DNA of 64,000 nt from Verrucomicrobiaceae bacterium (GTDB lineage: Bacteria; Verrucomicrobiota; Verrucomicrobiia; Verrucomicrobiales; Verrucomicrobiaceae): assembly GCA_021151605.1 (NCBI GenBank), contig JAGKWZ010000002.1:15487-79486 (forward strand), read 5' to 3'. The position numbers and the translations under genes are program-made. The notes beneath the pieces were generated by a model. It worked only from the letters and a program-made list of their open reading frames with translations, had not been told where the DNA came from and ran no database searches. Numbering within the stretch: the stretch's first letter is position 1; the number at the start of each line of letters is the position of its first letter. Shown piece after piece: positions 26,701 through 34,178 of the stretch.

Positions 26701-26711
26701 TAGCTCCATAA
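23703..26711 (+). CDS. Large surface protein with Ig-like and putative-Ig domains
   Basis: A 1002-residue protein. After a basic N-terminus comes 'QRTPAAQILVPAEFNLASSA' and 'IATVVGLGAYDSVAGATT', an N-terminal signature I associate with verrucomicrobial surface proteins. Two Ig-like repeats of about 85 residues follow ('PLTYQWYQG', 'TAYWVKVTNA'), then three He_PIG-type domains ('G.LP.GL.LS..GV.SGT'), and a C-terminal half of beta structure. Initiation at 23730 (Met10) is also possible. It lies 21 bp after the DUF4266 gene and closes the run; it could be the exported partner or cargo of the redox module, but nothing in the sequence proves a link. Confidence 0.8.
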   Translation: MNPSPKLTDMNTSTFFPKLKRLIKRASSLLMLFQRTPAAQILVPAEFNLASSAGFLGTAEFAIATVVGLGAYDSVAGATTLNQISPTNGSATISIQAGTQLPTTGNQAIVFQVTGSPSTPQSWRVLPTTPLPNGISLFTNGGGSTNKLIGTTNQVGTSLVTVQAWEGGIGSGGVVQRTFTVNVIASDATITTSPSNVTINSGQSTTLTVVAAGGAPLTYQWYQGSSPDTSNPVGTDSASFTTPVLTATTAYWVKVTNASNLTGANSTTATVTVRQPAAITTQPVSTSINTGQTASLSVIASGTGPLTYQWYQGNSPSETIPVGTNSPNFTTPTLLATTSYWVKVTNAANTSGAKSDTATITVTEASDPGIFTASSLPAARTNIVYTTTLTAFGGRQPYTWTVSDGNLPDGLILSETGVISGTTGAVGTGSFTVQVTDQDMKTDTRVFELLVSDLDIATATLPTAVKGTPYTATLAASGGAEPFTWTLQGGTLPAGITLSSAGVLSGTPTAAGDAAITVRVTDSTSFGISKSLLLPVSATFIRPVLNPITFPVVTVGTDFNHTVTALNYPRTFTITGLPKGLKATPSGVISGRPDVSGVFNVQVKATNPGGSSLVVTSRLTVKALPKNLVGTFGGILTRTGTNRSLGGQIGLTTTSNGSYTLKITGALPSTTLALGGSASSSATGRLAATAPQITATVAGALVSLSIDPVSGDLSGSVGAATISGHRSAWNAISQPAEDLAGYYSMALDLADVGDDGLVGIPQGSGYATFTVTPGGTLTVAGRTADGETITTATFLSTDADFWVYTPLYKNAGTIQGSLKITPDAQSVFVGNVISGPLTWFKPTIPSRSYDTTFGPINLKAEGGYLAPASTGNVVLGLPNAGIVQLRFTDGGLAASATDPDMDFTYTDDNKVLLPTAVNSNPGKVSLTINPTTGAVSGNFTLTEATPSLTRSKVAFQGQVVRLANGQVKGVGYFLLPQIPTNGQTVATSALLSGGWRLNQIAP

Positions 26712-26835
26712 GCAACGATGTCCGAGTTGTGGAAACAGCGTCTCATTAACATCATCTCATATCGTCAACTTTTCTTGAGCAAACGCTAACTCTCTGGGTC
26801 AATTACGCCCCTGATTAACTCAAGCAATTCTGATT

Positions 26836-27156
26836 GTGCGCTTCGCCCGACTGCTCTTTCTCATTTTGACCGTACTCGCCGTGACTGGTGAGGCGTTCAC
26901 ACTGGAGCACAGTCTAAGCGAAGTGGATCAGGTTCACGCTAACTTCGAATATTCAATCGAGAGCGAGGATCTAGCTGAAGACCAGGAAACCTGGGGCAAA
27001 GACCTTCTGGCACCCTGGCTTGCATGGGAGAACAGACGAGCGATGCAGACCGTTCTTTGTCGGACATGGCTTTGGAATTCCCAACAGAGATTCACTGTTC
27101 GGGAAAGTGGCATGAAGCAGCGTCGGCATCGGTGGCTGGCGGTGGAGCAGATTTAA
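26836..27156 (+). CDS. Small exported protein, unknown
   Basis: A 106-residue ORF starting with GTG and a plausible signal peptide ('LLFLILTVLAVTGEA'), followed by an acidic segment and a basic, Trp-rich C-terminus. No family is recognised. It is followed by two small hairpins. The reading frame could be chance, but the signal peptide and position downstream of a long operon give some support. Confidence 0.4.
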   Translation: MRFARLLFLILTVLAVTGEAFTLEHSLSEVDQVHANFEYSIESEDLAEDQETWGKDLLAPWLAWENRRAMQTVLCRTWLWNSQQRFTVRESGMKQRRHRWLAVEQI

Positions 27157-27202
27157 AGGGGCTTTCAAGCCCCCTTAATCCCCAAGACAAAGATCTCTTG
27201 GG
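27155..27202 (+). terminator. Two adjacent hairpins after the small exported ORF
   Basis: AAAGGGGCTT / AAGCCCCCTT (27155-27176, one mismatch) is followed by CCCAAGA / TCTTGGG (27181-27202). Neither has a strong T-tract, so termination at the end of the long plus-strand run is plausible but not certain. Confidence 0.4.
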
Positions 27203-27256
27203 CATAATCTGCCGTCAGAAGACGGCCTCTACCCCCTCTCACCCATTCCGATTTTC

Positions 27257-27925
27257 ATGACCCCACTGATTTCCACGATTTGTATTCAGCCAGAACCACA
27301 GCCCGTCCACTATTGGCCGACACGAGACCTGATCCGCCTCTGGCCATGGCTTCTTCCGGCCTTTCTCATCTTCAGCCTCACCTGCCATCGTTTTGGTGAC
27401 GTCTTGGCAGCAATGACCTCAGCCCTCACCGCTATAGGCTGTGTTTGGATGACCTTTCTCATAGCTCGGCGACTTTGGGGCTACCATAAAGCTCATACTA
27501 CAGCCACGGCACTGATGTTGGCTCTCGGGGCTTTCTCATTGGTCATCACGCCGATGCCAGACTTGTCCCTGAGTTTCATCGTTTTTGCTGCGACAGCCGC
27601 TCTTGTTCATCACCGCAGTTGGCTCTTCATCAGCATTATGATTTTGGCGTTCCTCTGGCAAGGTTTGAGTGCACTTCTCATGCCCTTGTCCGGTTTGCTA
27701 GGGTGGTGGCTCGCAAATGGCCTGAAGCATGACCTGCTGCGAGCACGTCATGGACTGCTTTTGGGCTGGTCGCTTCCCTTGCCATTCTTAATGATACACC
27801 ATGCATCCACCTTGGAGCCATTGGTGCTATCAGTGTTTTCGGCTCTGATACTCGCTTTAAGGCCCTCTATGGCGTTCTCTCGTCGTCTTTGGAAGTTGGG
27901 CTCAAGGATCCCTGCAACAGAATAG
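27257..27925 (+). CDS. Polytopic membrane protein, possibly a PMT/ArnT-like remnant
   Basis: A 222-residue protein with about six hydrophobic segments. The stretch 'AIGCVWMTFLIARRLWGYHK' and the following Ala/Leu-rich helix resemble the part of GT39/ArnT-like glycosyltransferases just after the first periplasmic loop ('ARRLFG'). The catalytic acidic loop itself is absent, so if the relation is real this is a shortened or inactive form. It starts 127 bp before the methyltransferase that opens the polyketide operon, and may belong to it. Confidence 0.5.
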   Translation: MTPLISTICIQPEPQPVHYWPTRDLIRLWPWLLPAFLIFSLTCHRFGDVLAAMTSALTAIGCVWMTFLIARRLWGYHKAHTTATALMLALGAFSLVITPMPDLSLSFIVFAATAALVHHRSWLFISIMILAFLWQGLSALLMPLSGLLGWWLANGLKHDLLRARHGLLLGWSLPLPFLMIHHASTLEPLVLSVFSALILALRPSMAFSRRLWKLGSRIPATE

Positions 27926-28052
27926 GAAGCTTCGCCGGAATGCCCGACAAGTCGCGCTGTATCCGCTAAAGAACACGAACCCCATCCAGTCCCCCGCAAT
28001 CACTGATCAAAACGGCTACGCTCTTGCTCTCACTGGCTAAAAGACTCTTACC

Positions 28053-28913
28053 ATGACCATCACCTCCTCTACTGATTACACACCCACCATCGACGGTGCT
28101 GCCTCGCATTATGATGACCTCGACTCCTTTTATCGCGAAATCTGGGGCGAGCATGTGCACCACGGCATGTGGCTGACCGGCAAAGAAACAGACACCGAAG
28201 CGGCGGAGAATCTGGTGACACTCGTCGCCAAGCTGGGCGGTACCGGCAAAGACACGGATGTCTGTGATGTCGGCTGCGGCTACGGTGCCACGGCAAAAAT
28301 CCTGGCTGAGCGCTATGGAGCCAATGTCACCGGCATGACCATCTCCAAGATGCAGTGGCGTTATGCCCAAGAACACAACGACGTGCCAGGCAAGACGACG
28401 TTCCTGCTGCGCGACTGGTATCAGAATCAACTGCCGGACAATCGCTTCGACGTGGTGGAAACGGTGGAAAGCCTCGAGCACATGCCTGACCTGCCCACCT
28501 TCTTCCGCGAGTGCTATCGCGTGATGAAACCCGGTGGCCGGCTCGTCGCCGTCGCGTGGATGTCTTGTGAGAATCCCAGCGCGTTGTCGAAGCGGCACCT
28601 CATTGATGCCATCACCCGCGAATCTCAGATCGCTGGCGTGCGCCCCGAAAGTGAGTTCCGCGCGGCAGCTTTGGCAGCAGGCTTTACGAACTACCAATTC
28701 AACGACTATGCCCAGCAGGTGAAAAAAACCTGGCCGCTCTGTGCCTGGCGCACCGTGAAGGGGTTCTTCACCAAACCACACTACCGGAGCTTCTTATTCA
28801 GCTCGAAGAACCCCAATCGCATCTTCGCACTGACGCTTTTCCGAATCTGGCTGGCTTATGAACTGGGTGTTCAGCGCTACGGAGTCTTCAGCGCAGATAA
28901 ACCGGCGGTCTGA
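28053..28913 (+). CDS. SAM-dependent methyltransferase (tocopherol/cyclopropane-synthase-like)
   Basis: A 286-residue class I methyltransferase. 'GEHVHHGMWL' (about 32-41) followed by motif I 'VCDVGCGYGAT' (70-80), 'GANVTGMTISKMQWRYAQE' and 'VVETVESLEHMPD' match enzymes that methylate lipophilic rings or lipids, such as gamma-tocopherol and sterol methyltransferases. It is 26 bp upstream of the YceI gene and two genes before a type III polyketide synthase. C-methylation of a phenolic lipid or quinone is the likely job; the substrate is inferred. Confidence 0.85.
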   Translation: MTITSSTDYTPTIDGAASHYDDLDSFYREIWGEHVHHGMWLTGKETDTEAAENLVTLVAKLGGTGKDTDVCDVGCGYGATAKILAERYGANVTGMTISKMQWRYAQEHNDVPGKTTFLLRDWYQNQLPDNRFDVVETVESLEHMPDLPTFFRECYRVMKPGGRLVAVAWMSCENPSALSKRHLIDAITRESQIAGVRPESEFRAAALAAGFTNYQFNDYAQQVKKTWPLCAWRTVKGFFTKPHYRSFLFSSKNPNRIFALTLFRIWLAYELGVQRYGVFSADKPAV

Positions 28914-28939
28914 AACATCACAAATCCTCACCCGATCCG

Positions 28940-29506
28940 ATGAAAGCTCTTATTTGCCTTAGCTTCGCTATTCTAGCCTCAATGGTCCATGCCGACACCA
29001 CGGCGATCTGGGCTGGCAGGGCTGATATCACCTTCTCCGGCACCTCCACCCTTCACGACTGGGGTGGAAAAGTGTCTGCCAAGCCTTTCAGCACAACCGT
29101 CATCTTGGACGCCACGGGCAAGCCCATTCGCATTCAGGCTGAAGTCCGGATCGAAGCGGCCAAGATGGACACAGCCGAGGCGAAGCGGGATGAAAACATG
29201 CGCAAGGCCATGAAGGTCACCGACCATCCGCTCATCTCCGGCCTCATAGACGTTCCTGCGAGTCAAATTGCCGCTGATGGCAAGACGCCAACGAAGTTGC
29301 CCATGACCCTGACCTTGCTTGGCAAACCACAAAAGGTCACCGCCACCATCACGAACTGGAAGCTCGTTGGCGGTAAGGCCACCTTCGATCTCGACTTCCC
29401 GGTCTCCATGAAAGACAGCGGGATTAGCGTCCCCACGGTGCTGTTATTCATCCGCGTAGGCGATGGAGTGAAGGTTCATGCCTCGGTTACCTTGACTCAA
29501 TCTTGA
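28940..29506 (+). CDS. YceI-family periplasmic lipid-binding protein
   Basis: A 188-residue secreted protein with a signal peptide ('LSFAILASMVHA') and the YceI lipocalin-like pattern: 'ITFSGTSTLHDWGG', 'MDTAEAKRDENMRKAMKV', 'HPLISGLID' and 'MTLTLLGKPQKVTATI'. YceI proteins bind isoprenoid quinones or long alkyl lipids in a beta-barrel. Placed between a methyltransferase and a type III polyketide synthase, it could carry the operon's lipid product across the periplasm. The start follows the signal peptide. Confidence 0.9.
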   Translation: MKALICLSFAILASMVHADTTAIWAGRADITFSGTSTLHDWGGKVSAKPFSTTVILDATGKPIRIQAEVRIEAAKMDTAEAKRDENMRKAMKVTDHPLISGLIDVPASQIAADGKTPTKLPMTLTLLGKPQKVTATITNWKLVGGKATFDLDFPVSMKDSGISVPTVLLFIRVGDGVKVHASVTLTQS

Positions 29507-29519
29507 TCCTCTGACTCAC

Positions 29520-30668
29520 ATGTCTGCCTACCTTCATCACATCTCCACGAGCACACCAGCCTACACCTACGCGCAAAGCTACACGCGCGACCGACTCAAA
29601 GGCTGGGCCAAAGACGCGAAAACGAAACGTCTTATCCACGCCATCTACAACCGCAGCGGCATTGAGACGCGTCACAGCGTTACAGGTGATTTCGTTACCG
29701 GCACCGAGGCCACACTTTATCGCAGCGATGCCGATGGCACGCTCATACCGCCGGGCACGGAGGAAAGAAACCGCGTCTATACCCACTGTGCTCGCGAGCT
29801 TGCCGTTGAGCTGGCCCGCCGCACCATCACGAATGCGACTGGCTTTGAGAAAGAGGACATCACGCACATCATCTACACCTCATGCACCGGCTTCGCGAAC
29901 CCAGGCCCCGACTTCCACATCATCAAGGAACTAGGCCTGCGCCCAAATGTGGAACGCTACACGCTCGGGTTCATGGGCTGCTACGCCGCCTTCCCGGCGC
30001 TGCGCATGGCGGCTCAGTTTTGTGAGGCAAATGCTGACGCGGTGGTGCTCGTGATCTGTCTGGAACTTTGCACGTTGCACATGCAGATCAATGACCAGCC
30101 GGACAGCATCCTGGCCAACTCATTGTTCGCTGATGGCGCCAGCGCCGCAATCGTCAGCGCTCGCGAGCCGGTCGAAGGCAAGCCTGCCTATCGTCTCGAT
30201 GGCTTCGAGTCTGCCGTCGTTCCCTCCAGCGAGGCGGACATGGCTTGGGAGATCGGCAATGAAGGATTCAACATCGTCCTCTCCAGCTACGTGCCGGACA
30301 TCATCGGCGGGAACATCCGTCAGCTTCTCAATGGCGTGCTGAAGCGGCATGACACCAACGTCGATGAGATCGACGAATGGGCCGTGCATCCAGGAGGTCG
30401 TGCCATCCTCGATAAAGTGGAGGAGAGCTTGCATCTGAAACCCGACGCGCTCGAAGCCGCACGCACCACTCTGCGCGACTATGGCAACATGAGCAGCGCC
30501 ACCATTCTCTTCGTGCTCAAAGAAATGCTCGACTCGGCAGAAACCGACCGAGCCACTCTCTGCGCCATGGCTTTTGGACCCGGACTCACCGTCGAAACCG
30601 CTGTCATGGTGCGCATTGGCAGCACGTCGATGAAAACACATGAGACAAGTTCAGCAGGCCACGCTTGA
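29520..30668 (+). CDS. Type III polyketide synthase
   Basis: A 382-residue chalcone/alkylresorcinol-synthase-fold enzyme with the full catalytic triad: Cys154 in 'LGFMGCYAAFPALR', His290 in 'WAVHPGG' and Asn323 in 'YGNMSSAT'. It would extend a fatty acyl starter with malonyl-CoA to an alkyl-resorcinol or pyrone. It starts 14 bp after the YceI gene, and its stop (TGA 30666-30668) overlaps the next ATG by one base. Neighbouring hydroxylase and methyltransferase genes point to a methoxylated phenolic lipid or quinone. Confidence 0.93.
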   Translation: MSAYLHHISTSTPAYTYAQSYTRDRLKGWAKDAKTKRLIHAIYNRSGIETRHSVTGDFVTGTEATLYRSDADGTLIPPGTEERNRVYTHCARELAVELARRTITNATGFEKEDITHIIYTSCTGFANPGPDFHIIKELGLRPNVERYTLGFMGCYAAFPALRMAAQFCEANADAVVLVICLELCTLHMQINDQPDSILANSLFADGASAAIVSAREPVEGKPAYRLDGFESAVVPSSEADMAWEIGNEGFNIVLSSYVPDIIGGNIRQLLNGVLKRHDTNVDEIDEWAVHPGGRAILDKVEESLHLKPDALEAARTTLRDYGNMSSATILFVLKEMLDSAETDRATLCAMAFGPGLTVETAVMVRIGSTSMKTHETSSAGHA

Positions 30669-32635
30669 TGGATAGCTCCGGCAAACTCTACTCAGCAGCC
30701 CAGCGCTATGTCGCTCTGGGCTATGGCACCGTCAGTCTCGGACTCTTCTTTGCGTCCGTCTCCGTGATGTTTTGGAGTCTCTACAATGGTCTGTATGGCA
30801 GCCTGCTGCATTTGCATGGCGGTGCGGCCCTGGCGATGAATGTCTTCCTCATCCTGCAGTTCGCCATCGGTCACACTTGGCTTCTTTCGGATCGTGGTCG
30901 CCGCTTCATGGCACGCTTGGCACCGCTGGGGCTCGGCTCGGTCCTTTCCACAACGGTCTTTGCAGGTCTGGCCTCCTTTCAATTGCTGCTTACCTTCCTT
31001 CTTTGGTCGTCCACGGATACCGTCTGGTGGATGCCCACAGGTGGGATCAAAACGACGCTTAGCGTGCTCTACGGCATCTCCTGGATCTTGCTCGCGAAGT
31101 CGATGTCTGATGCTGGTATCGACATTCAGATGGGCACGCTCGGCTGGCGCTCCGTGTGGCGTGGTGAGCGGCCAGTGTATCGGCCATTCACACGCACCGG
31201 CATGTTTCGTCACAGCCGTCAGCCGATCTATTCTTCCTTTACCCTCATTTTGTGGACTGGGCCAGTCTGGACGCCTGACCATCTCGTCATCGCCGTGCTT
31301 TGGAGTGCCTACTGCGTGCTTGCGCCGATGATCAAAGAGAAGCGCTATCGTCAGTGGTATGGTGCAGCTTTTGAGCGTTATCGTCAGCGCGTGCCGTATT
31401 GGTTTCCGGCGAAAGTGCGCTCCATCAAATCTCCCACCATGAAACCCACGGATCACGACATCGCCATCGTCGGAGCGGGACCAGTGGGTTTGTTGCTCGC
31501 AGGCTTGCTCGGACAAAAGGGCCTGCGTGTGCTCATCGTGGACAAGCGTACGGAACCGCTGCCGAACTCGCAAGCCATCGGCATCACGCCTCCATCACTA
31601 GAGATCCTTTCGCAGCTCGGACTGGAAGATGAATTCGTCCGCCATGGCGTGCCGATTCGTGACTGCCATGTGCATGGGCAAAACGGTCGGCTGGGCTGCG
31701 TCTCCTTTCGCGAGATTCCAGGCACGCATCGCTACATACTTTCGCTCCCCCAGCAGCAGACGCTGACCTTGCTGGAGGCAAAACTCGCCACTATGCCGAA
31801 CGTGACCTTGCATCGCGGCATCGAGATCACGCAGATCGATCAAGATGCCGAGACCGTGACAGTTCAGGGCGATGGCTTCACCAGCACCGCCCGCTGGCTC
31901 ATCGGCTGCGATGGCAACAAAAGCCGCGTACGTGAGCTGATCAAGATGCGCAGCAATGGTGCGAACTACGGCTGCCATTTCCTCATGGGTGATTTCGTGG
32001 ATCACACCGACATGAAGGAAGAAGCGCATCTCTGGTTCACAGCCGATGGTGCTGTCGAGGCCTTCCCGCTGCCAGATGGCAAGCGCCGCTGGATCGTGCA
32101 GACAAAGCAGCCTGTCACCGAGTCGAAGTACGGCATCATCAGCGAAACGGTGCGCAAGCGCGCCGGTCTGAATCTCGCCATCGAAGATCAATTGAACCAA
32201 AGCCCCTTCTCTCCGCGTTGGATGCAGGCGGAGCAATACCACGACGGGCGCGTCATTCTCTGTGGCGATGCCGCCCATCTCATGAGCCCCATCGGCGGTC
32301 AGGGCATGAATACTGGCTGGGCAGATGCCGAGTTCCTCGCTGAAGCGTTGCTCGCTATCGAACAGCGCGCACAGCCTGCTTTGCCCTTGCTGGAGGCCTA
32401 CGACCGCTGCCGCCATCGCGCGTCAAATGCCGCCATTCATCGTGCTGCCCGCGGCATGTGGCTCGGCACCCGCACAGGCATTGTTCAGTCGTGGCTGCGT
32501 GATGTTTTTATGAGCGAGTGCCTGCTTAAAGGGCCCCTCTCACACCGAACCGGGCCCTACTTTGCCATGCTCACAATCCCCTTCAATACGGTGCGGCAAG
32601 TCCCTGCAAAGGTTTGGAGGAAGGCCTTGCTTTAA
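30668..32635 (+). CDS. Fusion of ICMT-like methyltransferase and FAD aromatic hydroxylase (SrsB-SrsC type)
   Basis: A 655-residue two-part protein in one uninterrupted frame. Residues 1-255 are a polytopic membrane methyltransferase of the isoprenylcysteine-carboxyl-methyltransferase/NnrU kind, with the C-terminal signature 'TGMFRHSRQPIYSS' and 'KEKRYRQWYGAAFERYRQRV'. From about 258 a PheA/TfdB-type FAD monooxygenase follows: 'DIAIVGAGPVGLLLAGLLG', then 'LCGDAAHLMSPIGGQGMNTG'. In Streptomyces griseus the separate enzymes SrsB and SrsC methylate and hydroxylate alkylresorcinols made by SrsA. An in-frame ATG at 31439 (Met258) lies at the junction but has no clear ribosome site. The ORF start at the ATG 30668 couples it to the synthase. 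Confidence 0.9.
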   Translation: MDSSGKLYSAAQRYVALGYGTVSLGLFFASVSVMFWSLYNGLYGSLLHLHGGAALAMNVFLILQFAIGHTWLLSDRGRRFMARLAPLGLGSVLSTTVFAGLASFQLLLTFLLWSSTDTVWWMPTGGIKTTLSVLYGISWILLAKSMSDAGIDIQMGTLGWRSVWRGERPVYRPFTRTGMFRHSRQPIYSSFTLILWTGPVWTPDHLVIAVLWSAYCVLAPMIKEKRYRQWYGAAFERYRQRVPYWFPAKVRSIKSPTMKPTDHDIAIVGAGPVGLLLAGLLGQKGLRVLIVDKRTEPLPNSQAIGITPPSLEILSQLGLEDEFVRHGVPIRDCHVHGQNGRLGCVSFREIPGTHRYILSLPQQQTLTLLEAKLATMPNVTLHRGIEITQIDQDAETVTVQGDGFTSTARWLIGCDGNKSRVRELIKMRSNGANYGCHFLMGDFVDHTDMKEEAHLWFTADGAVEAFPLPDGKRRWIVQTKQPVTESKYGIISETVRKRAGLNLAIEDQLNQSPFSPRWMQAEQYHDGRVILCGDAAHLMSPIGGQGMNTGWADAEFLAEALLAIEQRAQPALPLLEAYDRCRHRASNAAIHRAARGMWLGTRTGIVQSWLRDVFMSECLLKGPLSHRTGPYFAMLTIPFNTVRQVPAKVWRKALL

Positions 32636-32639
32636 TTAA

Positions 32640-33317
32640 GTGTGCCGCTGGATGACTGGACCGACAAACATGCGAACACGAGTCGTTGAGCCCGAGCTAT
32701 TGGAGACCTATCCAGATGACCACCCTGATGCAATCGTAGGGCGGGAGGATCTGCTACTCGTGAATGCTGTGATGGGAAACCATCGCTGGATGGAACGCAC
32801 ACTGCGGCGCCTATACCAGCCTGGATGGCATATCACAGAACTTGGGGCTGGGGATGGGGCTCTCTCACTGCGCTTTCTAGAGAGTGGCATCTGTGATGCC
32901 AGTGCACTTCATGGCTTTGACCTCGCCCAGCGTCCTGTGCTCTGGCCAAAGATGGCAGCATGGACTCAGGGAGATTTTTTCCATCATCCACTGCCTGAAA
33001 GTGAGGTGCTGGTGGCAAATCTGATCCTGCATCACTTCAAAGACGATCAGCTCCGTGTGCTCGGCAGCCGGATCTCGTCAAAGACGTGCCTGATCCTGGC
33101 AGCGGAGCCCGAGCGCCAGCGGCGGCACACGTTCATGGGACGGTTTTTTTCATGGTTGGCGGAGCTGCATGCCATCACCTGTCATGACATGCAGGTCAGC
33201 ATTCGTGCCGGATTCCGTGGAGATGAGGTGCGTGAAGCTCTCGGTCTCGGACCCGAGTGGCAGGGGGAAGTCCGTAGCACGATCTTCGGGGCTCTGCGCG
33301 TCTGTTTGTGGCGGTGA
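32640..33317 (+). CDS. Class I methyltransferase, last gene of the polyketide operon
   Basis: A protein of up to 225 residues with methyltransferase motif I 'ITELGAGDGALSLRFLESG' and a downstream 'VLVANLILHHFKDDQL' segment typical of methyltransferases acting on small molecules. The GTG at 32640 is 4 bp after the previous stop; ATG at 32670 is an alternative start that gives a more usual N-terminus. Coupling to the hydroxylase suggests O- or C-methylation of the same product. The C-terminal third is less conserved to my eye. Confidence 0.75.
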   Translation: MCRWMTGPTNMRTRVVEPELLETYPDDHPDAIVGREDLLLVNAVMGNHRWMERTLRRLYQPGWHITELGAGDGALSLRFLESGICDASALHGFDLAQRPVLWPKMAAWTQGDFFHHPLPESEVLVANLILHHFKDDQLRVLGSRISSKTCLILAAEPERQRRHTFMGRFFSWLAELHAITCHDMQVSIRAGFRGDEVREALGLGPEWQGEVRSTIFGALRVCLWR

Positions 33318-33500
33318 AGGAAGGCATTGAGGAATGGCTTCGACAATCGGCCTGGCGAGCGCAGCATGAACTGGCCTGCCGTGCGTGCGGAGTTGTCCAA
33401 GATCGACTTCACCGGCCGGGCCGCCGCTGAGGTAAAGGCGGGCGATTGGGACTACCTGGCCGATGTGGCGAAGCGGATGGTCCGAGTGCTGGATTTGTAG
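33318..33500 (+). pseudogene. C-terminal remnant of a sugar isomerase/epimerase
   Basis: The 60 codons between the methyltransferase stop and TAG 33498-33500 stay open and read 'GFDNRPGERSMNWPAVRAEL', then 'KIDFTGRAAAEVKAGDWDYL' and 'ADVAKRMVRVLDL'. This is the characteristic last segment of xylose-isomerase-like TIM-barrel proteins (hydroxypyruvate isomerase / sugar phosphate isomerase family, ending 'RM...L.L'). The rest of the gene is missing; the methyltransferase stop abuts it directly, so a deletion or the insertion of the polyketide operon probably removed the front. Confidence 0.75.
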
Positions 33501-33565
33501 TGCACCGAGGTCGTCTGAAAGTTCCCGCCGCTCGTACCGTCTCCTCCGTCCCATTCAACAAACCT

Positions 33566-34108
33566 ATGAAACACCTTCTTCTTTCCCTCCTCCTCGCTGC
33601 CGGCATCGCTGGTGCTGCAGAAAAGTCCGTGCTCGATATTCCGCTGAAGGACATCGATGGCAAAGACACCTCCCTCAAAGCCTATGAAGGCAAAGTCCTC
33701 CTCGTCGTGAACGTGGCCTCCCGCTGCGGCCTGACGAAGCAGTACAAGGAACTCCAGGCGCTGCACGAGAAGTTCAAGGATCAGGGCTTCAGCGTGGTCG
33801 GCTTCCCCTGCAATGACTTCGGCGCTCAGGAGCCCGGCACGAACGAGGAAATCAAAATCTTCTGCACTGAGAAGTACAAGGTGAGCTTCCCCATGTTCGA
33901 CAAACTGCACGTCAAAGGCGCGGAACAGCATCCCCTCTACACCGCCCTCACCGGCAAAGAAGGTGCCTTCCCCGGCGATGTGAAATGGAACTTCGGCAAG
34001 TTCCTCATCGGCAAAGACGGCAAGCCCCTCCAGCGCTTCGAGCCAAAGACCACGCCTGATGATGTCACCGTCGTGTCCGCCATCGAGAAGGCGATTGCTG
34101 CGAAGTAA
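33566..34108 (+). CDS. Glutathione peroxidase family protein, exported
   Basis: A 180-residue thiol peroxidase with a signal peptide (about 1-18) followed by the GPx fold: 'VLLVVNVASRCGLTKQY' with Cys54 in place of selenocysteine, 'GFPCNDFGAQEPGTNEEI' and 'VKWNFGKFLIGKDG'. It would reduce hydroperoxides in the periplasm, most likely with thioredoxin. The start at 33566 was preferred over an ORF start at 33446 because the signal peptide begins there. A strong terminator follows. Confidence 0.93.
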   Translation: MKHLLLSLLLAAGIAGAAEKSVLDIPLKDIDGKDTSLKAYEGKVLLVVNVASRCGLTKQYKELQALHEKFKDQGFSVVGFPCNDFGAQEPGTNEEIKIFCTEKYKVSFPMFDKLHVKGAEQHPLYTALTGKEGAFPGDVKWNFGKFLIGKDGKPLQRFEPKTTPDDVTVVSAIEKAIAAK

Positions 34109-34129
34109 TTAGAGATTCATTTGAACCGA

Positions 34130-34164
34130 CAAAGCCGTGCTCTTCGGATCACGGCTTTGCTTTT
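34130..34164 (+). terminator. Rho-independent terminator after glutathione peroxidase
   Basis: Perfect 10-bp stem CAAAGCCGTG (34130-34139) / CACGGCTTTG (34150-34159), 10-nt loop, then CTTTT. Confidence 0.85.
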
Positions 34165-34178
34165 ATGAGGCTACTGCC

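Noticed and set aside
27257..27925. Full ArnT/PMT glycosyltransferase
   Set aside because: Too short and lacks the acidic catalytic loop; only a partial resemblance in two helices, so it is reported as uncertain membrane protein.
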